Source: an uncultured SAR86 cluster bacterium
GTDB taxonomy: Bacteria; Pseudomonadota; Gammaproteobacteria; Magnimaribacterales; D2472
Direction: 5' to 3'
DNA length: 64,000 bases
Assembly: GCA_902596165.1 (NCBI GenBank)
Contig: CACJSU010000003.1
Coordinates: forward strand, 1-64,000
Shown: in pieces, positions 30,765 to 40,482 of the stretch
Position numbering within the stretch: the first letter of the stretch is position 1
Layout of the letters: each line of letters begins with the position of its first letter
Notes under the pieces: generated by a model
What the model saw: only the letters and a program-made list of their open reading frames with translations
What the model was told of the DNA's origin: nothing
The model's database searches: none
Made by a program: the position numbers and the translations under genes

Positions 30765-32189
30765 TTATATGCCACTTTCCTCTCGAGCATCTTTAAATGC
30801 CTGAATAGCTCTAATACGAGATTCCTTCAAATCTAATATGGGTGAAGGATAATCAGCAGATAAAAAAAGATCGTCTTTTGGCTGATGAATTTGAGCAATA
30901 GGAATATCTTTAAGTTCAGGAATAAATTTTTTGATAAATTCTCCAGAGGGATCAAAATTTTGTGATTGAGTGATTGGGTTAAAAATTCTAAAGTATGGAG
31001 CTGAATCTGTTCCAGTTGAAGAACTCCACTGCCAGCCTCCATTATTTGAAGAGAAATCTCCATCTATCAAATGTTGCATAAAAAACTTCTCTCCAAGCCT
31101 CCAATCATGAAGCATATTTTTTGTAAAAAACATTGCAACGATCATCCTTAATCGATTATGCATCCAACCTTCTGAAAGCATCTGTCTGATGCCTGCATCA
31201 ACAATGGGAAAACCTGTTTTACCAGCATAAAAGGCTTTAAGCTCTTCTTTTGAATGTCGCCACTGAATAGAAGCTGTATAGTCTTGAAAAGGAAGATTTT
31301 TACTTACTTTTGGAAATGAGTGCATAATGTTTCTATAAAATTCCCTCCAAACGATTTCATCGATCCACTTACAAATTCCTTTATTACCTGACGTAAATTC
31401 AAAATTATTTAACTTAAGACCCTCCAAGATGCATCTTTTAGGAGAAAGAATACCTAGAGCTAAGTAGGGTGAAATTCTACTGGTTCCATCAATGATTGGA
31501 GAATTCCTGGATTCACTATAAGACTTAACTTTTAACTGAAGAAAATTTTCAAGTCTGTCTCGAGCTGCATCTTCTCCAGCAGGCCAAAGATCAATGTTTA
31601 CTGAATTATTTTTAACAAATTTTAAAGCTGATATATCACTTCGAATGGGAGAGGATTTTTTTAATTCCAATGGCTCCTCTATGTCTAAAAAATTCATTTC
31701 AAAATTTTCAATCCATCTTCTTTTAAAAGGTGTGAAAACTGAGAAAGGTTTTCCTTGTCCTGTCTTAAGAAAACCAGGCTCATAAACAACCTGATCATCG
31801 AACGATGAAGATTCAATATTTTTTTTCTTTAAAGCCTCTACTGAAGCTAAATCTCTATTAATTTCATTTAACCCAAACTCATTATTCCAAAATGCATGAT
31901 CTATTTTTTGTTCAGAGGAAAAGGAAGATAAATCTATCGGCAGAGTTTTGTATGACTCAGTATTAATAGCAATGAGTGGAATCCCAAGCTTTTCCAATGA
32001 TTCTTTTAACACAATTAAATTATTAATTAAGAATTCATGCTTGATATTTGATTCATTATGAGCGTCCCATTGAGAATGAGAAAAGATATAAATCGCTAGA
32101 ACCTCTTGGCATTTGTTCAATGCAGCATTTAATGCAGGATTATCATCAAGCCTTAAATCAGTTCTAAACCAAACTAGTCCTTTTGCCAT
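30765..32189 (-). CDS. phrB: Deoxyribodipyrimidine photolyase
   Basis: LVWFRTDLRLDDNPAL, GWMHNRLRMIVAMFFTKNMLHDWRLGE, NNGGWQWSSSTGTDSAPYFRIFNP. Confidence 0.94.
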   Translation of the reverse strand: MAKGLVWFRTDLRLDDNPALNAALNKCQEVLAIYIFSHSQWDAHNESNIKHEFLINNLIVLKESLEKLGIPLIAINTESYKTLPIDLSSFSSEQKIDHAFWNNEFGLNEINRDLASVEALKKKNIESSSFDDQVVYEPGFLKTGQGKPFSVFTPFKRRWIENFEMNFLDIEEPLELKKSSPIRSDISALKFVKNNSVNIDLWPAGEDAARDRLENFLQLKVKSYSESRNSPIIDGTSRISPYLALGILSPKRCILEGLKLNNFEFTSGNKGICKWIDEIVWREFYRNIMHSFPKVSKNLPFQDYTASIQWRHSKEELKAFYAGKTGFPIVDAGIRQMLSEGWMHNRLRMIVAMFFTKNMLHDWRLGEKFFMQHLIDGDFSSNNGGWQWSSSTGTDSAPYFRIFNPITQSQNFDPSGEFIKKFIPELKDIPIAQIHQPKDDLFLSADYPSPILDLKESRIRAIQAFKDAREESGI

Positions 32190-33181
32190 TGAATCCTCTC
32201 CTCAAGCTGATCGCATAATTGAGATAAGTGATTTTGGACATTATTAGAAGAGTTATCTATTTCTTTAATTAAAAAATTTTTAATTGGCTCTCTTGTAATT
32301 AAATTTAGATCTAAATATTTTTGAATATGCGCTTTATATCTCAAGGGAGATTGAATACCAGAAGGAAATATTGTTGTGACTGGCTTGCCGCTACTAACTG
32401 ATTCTGAAATCATCATTGCACTATCTTCTGTGACAAATATATTTTTAGCTGAGCCAAATAAAGCTGCTAAATTAAAATTTTTAGCTCCTTGATGGAACCA
32501 TGCCGAATAGTCTAATGGAATATTTTGTAACTGTGATCGAATTTTTTTTTCTACAATAGGATCGCTTCTTCTTGAGGTAACTATTGTAATTGGAAGATTT
32601 GTAGTTTTGTGCAATTGCTTGATCGCCTTTATTAGATCATCCCACTCATCTTCTTTATACGAATATCCTATGCCCTCTCCACCTATTAAAAATAATAGAT
32701 GTTCGCTAAGGCCCTCATCTTCTGCAGCTCGGTTGCAAACTCCTGGTGAGTAAAGGCTCGGGGTAATAGAAGCAATTATGTTAGATGAATCCTCATAATA
32801 TCTTTCAACTGTTACAAGAGCATCAAATAGCGAAGAATGCAATCCTCGAGGAGATCCAAGTTGGATAACCGGAATTTTTTTTAAAATCTTTAAGGCTGCG
32901 GTATACGGTGCTGTTTTTCCACCAGCAGCAATAATTAGGTCAAGCCCAGTAGTATCAATTTTTTTGTAAAGAAATGAGATGATTTTTGCAGTCGAGGAGC
33001 TTGGGAAGCGCAGCAAAAGCCTCGAGAAAAAAGTTATTAAGCCTCTTAAATGGTGACTCCTGAATTGAAGATCAATAATTCTTGTTTCTAAAGAATGCTT
33101 GTTTGCAAGCAAGGAGGCTACTCCTTTTGATTGGTTAAAGTGTCCAGGTATTCCATCGCTAATAACAAGAATTTTTTTCAT
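32174..33181 (-). CDS. ELM1/GtrOC1-like (mitochondrial fission ELM1 family) protein, putative glycosyltransferase-like
   Basis: SDGIPGHFNQSKG start, VTEDSAMMISESVSSGKPV; overall resemblance to the bacterial ELM1-like family. Confidence 0.7.
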   Translation of the reverse strand: MKKILVISDGIPGHFNQSKGVASLLANKHSLETRIIDLQFRSHHLRGLITFFSRLLLRFPSSSTAKIISFLYKKIDTTGLDLIIAAGGKTAPYTAALKILKKIPVIQLGSPRGLHSSLFDALVTVERYYEDSSNIIASITPSLYSPGVCNRAAEDEGLSEHLLFLIGGEGIGYSYKEDEWDDLIKAIKQLHKTTNLPITIVTSRRSDPIVEKKIRSQLQNIPLDYSAWFHQGAKNFNLAALFGSAKNIFVTEDSAMMISESVSSGKPVTTIFPSGIQSPLRYKAHIQKYLDLNLITREPIKNFLIKEIDNSSNNVQNHLSQLCDQLEERIQWQKD

Positions 33182-33184
33182 GCT

Positions 33185-33940
33185 TTATGTGTATTTATCT
33201 TGATAAAGATGAATAATTTTATCCTCTAACATCATTTTTTCTACCTTAATTATATCCTCTGGGTTATCAACTCCCAGTATAGGGCCTGAAGATAAAACAC
33301 CTTGAATAGTAAAATCATTTTCCAAGAACCTCATCATATCTATTGACTCTAATTCCTCTAATTCAGTAGGTGATAAACTTGTATAATGTTTCAGAGCTTC
33401 ATTTGTAAAACCGATCATGCCAAGCTGCCTGAAGGTTTTGATGCTATTAAAAGGGACATGTGATCTAGAGAAAAACTTTATCTTTAATTTATTGTCTGTA
33501 ACTGCTTTGACAACATTCGGATTTTCTAGGTCATCACCAATTTGAAAAATTAGATTTGCTACTTCGAGATCTTTTCCCGCAAATGAATCCTTTAAATTAT
33601 TAATATCATCAGGAAATATTTGCGGTTCATCTCCTTGTAATAAAAGAATTAAATCGTAATTGCATCCCTGCTTAGCAAGAATATCTAAAACTTCCTTGGC
33701 TCTTTCTGTTGCTCTTTGGTGGCTGTGGCTTGTTATGACTGAGGGTATACCTTGTGATTGACTCCATTCATTAATTTCTTGATCTGGTGTAGCAATTATT
33801 AATTTATCACAAGCTCCAGAAAGCAATGCTCTTTCATAGCAATGTGCAATCATAGGTATATCTAAAATTTTTTTTAGTGGCTTACCTGGAAACCTTGACG
33901 AAGCCATTCTTGCAGGAATTACCCCTAAAGTGCTTGCCAT
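33185..33940 (-). CDS. kdsB: CMP-ulosonic acid synthetase, KdsB-like (3-deoxy-manno-octulosonate cytidylyltransferase)
   Basis: VIPARMASSRFPGKPLKKILDIPMIAH, LLLQGDEPQI. Confidence 0.85.
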   Translation of the reverse strand: MASTLGVIPARMASSRFPGKPLKKILDIPMIAHCYERALLSGACDKLIIATPDQEINEWSQSQGIPSVITSHSHQRATERAKEVLDILAKQGCNYDLILLLQGDEPQIFPDDINNLKDSFAGKDLEVANLIFQIGDDLENPNVVKAVTDNKLKIKFFSRSHVPFNSIKTFRQLGMIGFTNEALKHYTSLSPTELEELESIDMMRFLENDFTIQGVLSSGPILGVDNPEDIIKVEKMMLEDKIIHLYQDKYT

Positions 33941-34666
33941 TTATTTAAGAAATGGCAGTCTGGCGCCATTATCTAACATTCTAATATCTACACTAAAAGC
34001 AATCATGTCATAGCCCTTAGCTTGCAACACTTGTATCTGATCTATCTCTGGTTCAACAAGATGATATCCACATTTAATATTTTCTTGTTTAGCTGCAGAT
34101 AAAATTTTCGCCTCGGCTTCATTAAATTCATCAGAATCAAATACTCCAGGATTATTGAGTGAAGCAGAAAGATCATATGGGCCAATAAAGTACCCATTTA
34201 TATTTTGCGAAAAAATTTCTTTACAGTTTTTTAAGCCTTTCAAGGATTCAATTTGAGCATAAATCTCAATTTTAGTTGCTTTATCTGAAATATAATCTTG
34301 CTTCTGAAGATTTTCACCATACCCCTGAGCTCTTGCAAGACCCATCCCTCTTGAACCCTTAGGAGGATAATGACATGCAGAAATAATTTTTTCTATTTGA
34401 TTGAGTGTCTCTATCATTGGTGCCAATATCCCCTTTGCCCCAGCATCAAGAACTCTTTTAATTTGAGAGGAGTCTTGGTTAGATAACCTTACAAAAGGTT
34501 TAGATCCAGCTAAGTCAATTACTCTAATAAGTTGCTCAGCTTGACTGATATTTATACAACTATGCTCAAGATCTATCACAATCCATTCATAGCCTGCCTT
34601 GACAAAAATTTCAGCGATTGATTCATTTGGGAGGCTTTGCCAAGTGCCGATTGAAAGGTTGTTCAT
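33941..34666 (-). CDS. HpcH/HpaI family class II pyruvate aldolase
   Basis: WIVIDLEHSCIN, IKRVLDAGAKGILAPMIET, GPYDLSASL. Confidence 0.88.
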   Translation of the reverse strand: MNNLSIGTWQSLPNESIAEIFVKAGYEWIVIDLEHSCINISQAEQLIRVIDLAGSKPFVRLSNQDSSQIKRVLDAGAKGILAPMIETLNQIEKIISACHYPPKGSRGMGLARAQGYGENLQKQDYISDKATKIEIYAQIESLKGLKNCKEIFSQNINGYFIGPYDLSASLNNPGVFDSDEFNEAEAKILSAAKQENIKCGYHLVEPEIDQIQVLQAKGYDMIAFSVDIRMLDNGARLPFLK

Positions 34667-34678
34667 AAATATGATGTC

Positions 34679-35644
34679 TTACGTTATTTTTATATTATCA
34701 TCTAATCCATTTATGGCAGCCATGCCCATAGCATTAATTCCTTCATTGGTAAGACTTGATCTATGAGATGTACCAAAAAAGTTTGGTAATTTTAATAGTG
34801 GGTTGTCAAAAGATGGCTCTTCTTCATAGACATCAAATCCTGCAAAGGCAGTATGATTTTTAACCAGGAAATTATAAAGATCCCCCTCATTAACTATCCC
34901 GCCTCGAGCAGTATTTACTATACATACACTTGATTTAAGTTTGTTAAAATTAGATGCCGAAATCAAATTAGCTGTTTGTTTGCTTAGCGGAAGGTGGATA
35001 CTAACAATATCTGATTTTGAAAGAACTAAATCTAAAGGTAGTTGACAGATTGAATTAGGATTAAGATTTATATCATTAGATATATTTTTAATATCGCCAT
35101 CGGAATAATCTTTTTCATCAAAAAAAATAATATCGCAATTAAATGGTTGAATAAGCGATGCTAACCTTTGACCAATATTTCCAAACCCAAGCAAGCCAAT
35201 AGTTTTGCCAAAAAGCTCTGAACCCTTTTCTTGCGACCAATTTCCATCAAGAATTTCAAGTTTATTATCTTGAATTTTTTTAAGTCCAATTAAAATTAAA
35301 GTTAAGGCTAGCTCAGCAACACTTTGCTTATTAACACCTGGAGTAAATCCTAGTTTGATTTTATAGCTTCTTAGCAATTCTAAATCCAAATTATTTAACC
35401 CTACACCATATTTACTAATAACCTTGAGATCCGGCAATTCAGAAAGTACATGATCAGGCATCGCTTCTATGCCTATAATTGCTTTTGAGGCTGGTTTTAA
35501 AAAATTTATTAAATCCTCTCCTTCCAATGTTTTGCCAGTTTCATTAAGAATAATTGAAGAATATAAATTCTTAAGTTTTGAAACTAAAAAGGTGTTTTGT
35601 GAAAAAGACCTAGAGGCAACCGCAACTGTATCCTTTGTATTCAA
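34679..35644 (-). CDS. D-isomer-specific 2-hydroxyacid dehydrogenase (phosphoglycerate-dehydrogenase-like, no ACT domain); TTG start
   Basis: SKYGVGLNNLDL, GLLGFGNIGQRLA, VNTARGGIVNEGDL, AGFDVYEEEP. Confidence 0.87.
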   Translation of the reverse strand: MNTKDTVAVASRSFSQNTFLVSKLKNLYSSIILNETGKTLEGEDLINFLKPASKAIIGIEAMPDHVLSELPDLKVISKYGVGLNNLDLELLRSYKIKLGFTPGVNKQSVAELALTLILIGLKKIQDNKLEILDGNWSQEKGSELFGKTIGLLGFGNIGQRLASLIQPFNCDIIFFDEKDYSDGDIKNISNDINLNPNSICQLPLDLVLSKSDIVSIHLPLSKQTANLISASNFNKLKSSVCIVNTARGGIVNEGDLYNFLVKNHTAFAGFDVYEEEPSFDNPLLKLPNFFGTSHRSSLTNEGINAMGMAAINGLDDNIKIT

Positions 35645-36388
35645 TTATTCTTTTATGTGATTGTTAGAAAATTTTGCGTCAACCCTGTAATCTGATTGAA
35701 GATTATTTATTAATGCTAATCCACCTGCAGCTTTTACAATGGCAGCTCCAGCTGCAATATCCCATAAGAAAATTCCGTTTTCTTGATAAGTTTCTGCTTT
35801 TCCTGATGCTACATATACCGCTGCCATTGCAGCGGACCCAATCATTCTAATTTTTTTCCAAGACTGAAAAGTTGATATTAATCTATTGAATTCATCATTA
35901 GAATAGTTAGTCTTTGCTGGTATGCCAGTTACTAAAGTAGATTCATTTTTCAGTAATAATGAAGAAACCTGAATTTCTTGGTCATTGACGAAAGCTTTTG
36001 AGTCTTTATATCCAAAATAAAGATCTTCATGATTAAAATCATAAATCACTCCCAAGGTTGGATTCAGATCATGCATTAATGCAATTGAAACACAGCTAAT
36101 TGGAATGCCTCTTAAAAAATTTGATGTTCCATCAAGAGGGTCTATAACCCAATAATACTCGTCCAATTTATCTGTGAGGCCAGTCTCTTCTCCCAAAATT
36201 GAAAAATCACTATGTTCTGCAATGTACTCTTTAATAATATTTTCTGTATCAATATCTAGTTGCAACTTAACATCTCTACCTTCATTTAATAAAACTTTTA
36301 GATCACTTCCGCGAGCTTTAAGTAAAAAATCTCCAGCAAGTAATGCAGCTGATTTTGCAACTTTTAGGGAGTGGTTAAGATCGATCAT
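35645..36388 (-). CDS. Inositol monophosphatase family protein
   Basis: ILGEETG, WVIDPLDGTSNFLRGIP, WDIAAGAAIVKAAGG. Confidence 0.9.
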   Translation of the reverse strand: MIDLNHSLKVAKSAALLAGDFLLKARGSDLKVLLNEGRDVKLQLDIDTENIIKEYIAEHSDFSILGEETGLTDKLDEYYWVIDPLDGTSNFLRGIPISCVSIALMHDLNPTLGVIYDFNHEDLYFGYKDSKAFVNDQEIQVSSLLLKNESTLVTGIPAKTNYSNDEFNRLISTFQSWKKIRMIGSAAMAAVYVASGKAETYQENGIFLWDIAAGAAIVKAAGGLALINNLQSDYRVDAKFSNNHIKE

Positions 36389-36435
36389 TTAAAAATTTAT
36401 AGGAATAGTGTTAATGGATTCATTTTATATTTGTT

Positions 36436-37458
36436 TTAACTGTAATATTTTTTTTTCCAAAGAGGATCTGCTTTATAAATTTTTTCAACTAAATGCATAG
36501 TTTCAATTGCATCATCAATACTACCCCTTTCAATTATTAGATTATTTTGAATACAATTCAAAAAATATTTAATCTCATTGTCCCATGACACATCCTGACG
36601 GTATTCTGAGGTTGTTTCCGTAGGAACTCCTTTGTCCTTTTCTGGATTTGAAGAAATAATCCTGAGAGTTTCATCTCCATAACTTTTAGATCCGGTTAAT
36701 ATGCCTCCTAGCACTATAGAACCTTTTTGAAGAGTTACTTCTAAATTAAACATATGTCTCCACTGAGTAGCAGATGAATGAAGCTGAGCAACAACACCAT
36801 TCGTAGATTTCATCAATACATATGCATTATCTTCAACATCAAAATTCCAAAAGGCATTATCAATAAATGAAAAGATTTTAGAAAAGCTTTCACCAGATAA
36901 ATATCTTATTAAATCAAGCATATGTATACCTTGATCAAGCAAAATACCTCCACCAGATTCCTCTCTTTTAGTCCTCCAATCAGTCTGGTTAAAACTAATC
37001 ATTTGAGATTTTCCGTATACGCCCTTTAGGTTAATAATTTTTCCAAGAGTATTACTATCAATAATTGATTTGGCTTCCTCCACGGAAAGATGAAATCGAT
37101 GATTAAAACCATACATTAATTTTAAGTGTGGGTACTTTTTATATATTTTCTTTACTTTAATAAGTTCATTAAGTGTTTTAGCTGGGGGTTTTTCACAAAA
37201 AGCATGAATGTCTTTTTTAAGGCTTAATGAAACAGCATCTGAAGCAAATTTATTAGGAAGGCTTATAAAAATAATGTCCAGTTCAGCTTTATCAATTAAA
37301 TCACGATAATCTTTAAAAATATCTATATCAGAAGAAAGATCTTTATGTGCCTGTGGATTAACTTCTGAAATTGCTACAACTTTATATGATGTATTTTTTT
37401 TAATTGAGGCATGTCTAGTCTTTCCAACGACACCATAGCCAGCGATCCCCACTCTCAT
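36436..37458 (-). CDS. Gfo/Idh/MocA family oxidoreductase
   Basis: Rossmann start VGIAGYGVVGKTRH, CEKPPAKT, GGGILLDQGIHMLDLIRYL. Confidence 0.9.
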   Translation of the reverse strand: MRVGIAGYGVVGKTRHASIKKNTSYKVVAISEVNPQAHKDLSSDIDIFKDYRDLIDKAELDIIFISLPNKFASDAVSLSLKKDIHAFCEKPPAKTLNELIKVKKIYKKYPHLKLMYGFNHRFHLSVEEAKSIIDSNTLGKIINLKGVYGKSQMISFNQTDWRTKREESGGGILLDQGIHMLDLIRYLSGESFSKIFSFIDNAFWNFDVEDNAYVLMKSTNGVVAQLHSSATQWRHMFNLEVTLQKGSIVLGGILTGSKSYGDETLRIISSNPEKDKGVPTETTSEYRQDVSWDNEIKYFLNCIQNNLIIERGSIDDAIETMHLVEKIYKADPLWKKKYYS

Positions 37459-37460
37459 TG

Positions 37461-38573
37461 CTAATCTTGATAGGTTACTTGATATATAACATTTGCTTTA
37501 TCATCAGATATCAAAAGACTACCATCATTTCTTACCATAGGGGCTGACGGTCTTCCAGAAACTTTACCATTTTTTAACCAACCAGAAATGAAATCAGTTG
37601 AACTCATAGCATTACCATTTTCATCTATTGCTACTCGAATTACTTTATACCCAACTTTATCTGTTGCATTCCACGACCCATGCAAAACAATAAATAAATT
37701 ATTTTTCATTTTTTCAGGGAACATATCGGCATCATAAAAACTTACACCAGTTGGCGCCACATGAGCACCAAGTTCTAAGATGGGATCAACAAAATCATAA
37801 CCTGGATTGATATGCCCAAACTCTGGATCAATAACATCAGAAGCATGCTTGTAAGGATATCCAAAAAATTGACCATCGAAATCCACTCTATTTAATTCAC
37901 AAGATGGAAGGTCATCCCCTAACCAATCCCTTCCATTGTCTGTAAAAAAAAGTTTTTTACTTATTGGATGAAAATCAAAACCAACACTATTTCTAACACC
38001 TTTAGCTACATATTTTAGTTGCCCATCTTGATACTTTAATATTGACGCATACTGAGGATTTTTTGATAGGCATATATTACATGGAGCCCCAATATTGAAG
38101 TAAAGACTTCCCTCATGATCGTGCTTTAACCATTTCCAACCATGCCACTTATCATCAGGTAAATTATCTACTACAAGAATTTTTTTTGGCAGATTTGCAT
38201 CAATATTATAATTACTGAGCCACTCTTCAATATTTTCAATTTTCCAAATTTTGCTAATTTCAGAGAAATACAAATCTCCTTTAAACAGACTAATGCCAGT
38301 TGAATATGTAAGATCATTTGCAACAATAATTTTTAAGTCTGCTTGCCCATTTAAATCAGAGTCTATTAATGCTGATATCTGACCACCTCTCTCACCAACA
38401 AATATAGTCCCATTTTCTCCCTCAACCATTTGCCTAGGTGCGAGTAAATCCTTTGCAAAAATTGATATCTTGAAACCTGGATCGATAACTAGATCATCAA
38501 GATTTTGAGAATAAATAAATGAACTCAGAAATAAGCAAACAAAATTAAAAGTTAAAATTTTATTTTTATTCAT
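37461..38573 (-). CDS. Secreted PQQ-dependent sugar dehydrogenase-like (sorbosone dehydrogenase family) beta-propeller protein
   Basis: Signal peptide; GFKISIFAKDLLAPRQMVEG, GVRNSVGFDFHP, LHGSWNATDKVGYKV. Confidence 0.82.
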   Translation of the reverse strand: MNKNKILTFNFVCLFLSSFIYSQNLDDLVIDPGFKISIFAKDLLAPRQMVEGENGTIFVGERGGQISALIDSDLNGQADLKIIVANDLTYSTGISLFKGDLYFSEISKIWKIENIEEWLSNYNIDANLPKKILVVDNLPDDKWHGWKWLKHDHEGSLYFNIGAPCNICLSKNPQYASILKYQDGQLKYVAKGVRNSVGFDFHPISKKLFFTDNGRDWLGDDLPSCELNRVDFDGQFFGYPYKHASDVIDPEFGHINPGYDFVDPILELGAHVAPTGVSFYDADMFPEKMKNNLFIVLHGSWNATDKVGYKVIRVAIDENGNAMSSTDFISGWLKNGKVSGRPSAPMVRNDGSLLISDDKANVIYQVTYQD

Positions 38574-40471
38574 CTTTCAAATCCCTCAACATTTTTACTT
38601 AATATATTTAAAATTCCATCGACATCATAATTTGAAATACACTGTTGGATATTTTCAATAATAGGTATTAAATCATCTTGATTAATAAATTTTTCAGTTG
38701 CCTTAAAGATTTTTTCATTGCTAGTTTTAATTTCAGATCCTGAAATTAAAAGTTCCTCATACATCTTTTCTCCCGGTCGAAGACCGACTTCTAAAATTTG
38801 TATACCATCATCATTATTGTTTTCAACATAATTTCTTCCAGATAAATGAATAAGTTTTTTGGCAAGATCATAAATTTTAATCTGTTCGCCCATATCCAAA
38901 ATAAAAACCTCTCCACCTTGGGACATTTCTCCTGCTTGAAGCACCAAACTGGAAGCCTCAGGAATAGTCATAAAGTATCTCTTAACTTCTTTGTCAGTAA
39001 CAGTGACAGGTCCGCCCTGAGCTATCTGGTCAAGAAATAAAGGGATGACTGATCCAGAAGAATTTATAACATTACCAAATCTCACCATGCTAAATTTTGT
39101 AACAACTGACTGATCATTTAGTGATTGAATGATAATCTCCGCAAATCTTTTTGTAGCACCCATAATATTGGAGGGTCTAACAGCTTTATCAGTTGAAATC
39201 ATTACAAAAGAATCGACTCGATTTTCTAACGCAACTTGAGCAAGGTTATATGTACCAAGAATATTGTTTTCTGCAGCCTTTGCTAAATTATTTTCATCCT
39301 CAACCAATGGCACATGTTTGTATGCTGCTGCATGATAAACATGGTTAATTTCAAACTTTTCAAAAATATACTTTAAATTTTTTAGGTCTCTAATATCTCC
39401 AAGAATAGCTATAACCTCACAATTGATGCTTTTAGCCTCGATAATAGCTTTGCATTCTCTTTCAATTTGAAAAAGATTATATTCTGAGAGTTCAAATAAA
39501 ATAACTTTCTTAGGATTGCCAGATAGTAATTGTCTAGTTATTTCTGAACCGATAGAACCGCCAGCACCTGAAACAAAAAAGTTTTTTTTGTCTGCATCAT
39601 GAACAGTTGTGTTTGATATGCGAGCTCCTGGCAAAATATCATCTATAGAAAGCTCCTGTAAATCTGTCAATTTTTTTTGATCGGAAATTAACTCTGTCAA
39701 GGAAGGCACTGTACTCACAGCAACTTTAATAGTCTCTAAATCAGAAATAATCTTTCTCCTTTGTTCTGTTTTCATATTAGGGATTGCTAGAAAAACTTGA
39801 AGATTATCGTACTTGGATTTCAACTCAACTAATTTATTGAAACTTGAAATAATTGGAATATTATTTATCTGTAAATTTTTAAAAACTGATGATTCGTCAA
39901 AAATTGCAATCACATTCTTAGAAGAATCATTTTGCAGAGTATTTAGTAAGTCTTGACCAGATTGACCAGACCCAAAAATAACAACAGGACTTGCATTCTC
40001 ATCTTTTGAATATGGATACAAAAAGTATTTAGCTACATCGCGAGAAATATTTATAAATGCATACAGCACTGATGATAAAAGCAATCCTTGCAGAATAATA
40101 ATTGATAAGAAATCTGTTGAGACTAGATCAAATTGAAGGATATAAATCCCTGCCCATGAGAATCCAAAAATTAAAGACCCAGAAACGCAAAGAAAAATTG
40201 AATCTCTTGAATCAAAAAATCGAATCAGTGATTTATAGTACCCAAAAAAATATAGGTAAGATAAAAAAAAGAATGCTGGTAAAAAGAAAGAAACTAATTG
40301 AGATTCCAAAAGCTCTATTAAATTATTAGGATTATTATTTGAAATAATAGTTGCCATAGGAGGACCAAAAACTAACCAACAAGTAAAAGCAAGAAATAAA
40401 TCATTCAATAGAACTAAAATAGTCTTGTATTTTCTATTTAGAGAATTCAACTTGGTCCCAATTAAGTTCAT
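38570..40471 (-). CDS. Polysaccharide biosynthesis nucleoside-diphosphate-sugar 4,6-dehydratase (WbpM/CapD/PglF type), membrane-anchored
   Basis: N-terminal TM segments, VSGAGGSIGSEITRQL, VSTDKAVRPSNIMGATKR, VRFGNVINSSGSVIPLF. Confidence 0.92.
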   Translation of the reverse strand: MNLIGTKLNSLNRKYKTILVLLNDLFLAFTCWLVFGPPMATIISNNNPNNLIELLESQLVSFFLPAFFFLSYLYFFGYYKSLIRFFDSRDSIFLCVSGSLIFGFSWAGIYILQFDLVSTDFLSIIILQGLLLSSVLYAFINISRDVAKYFLYPYSKDENASPVVIFGSGQSGQDLLNTLQNDSSKNVIAIFDESSVFKNLQINNIPIISSFNKLVELKSKYDNLQVFLAIPNMKTEQRRKIISDLETIKVAVSTVPSLTELISDQKKLTDLQELSIDDILPGARISNTTVHDADKKNFFVSGAGGSIGSEITRQLLSGNPKKVILFELSEYNLFQIERECKAIIEAKSINCEVIAILGDIRDLKNLKYIFEKFEINHVYHAAAYKHVPLVEDENNLAKAAENNILGTYNLAQVALENRVDSFVMISTDKAVRPSNIMGATKRFAEIIIQSLNDQSVVTKFSMVRFGNVINSSGSVIPLFLDQIAQGGPVTVTDKEVKRYFMTIPEASSLVLQAGEMSQGGEVFILDMGEQIKIYDLAKKLIHLSGRNYVENNNDDGIQILEVGLRPGEKMYEELLISGSEIKTSNEKIFKATEKFINQDDLIPIIENIQQCISNYDVDGILNILSKNVEGFER

Positions 40472-40482
40472 AGTTTCAATAT

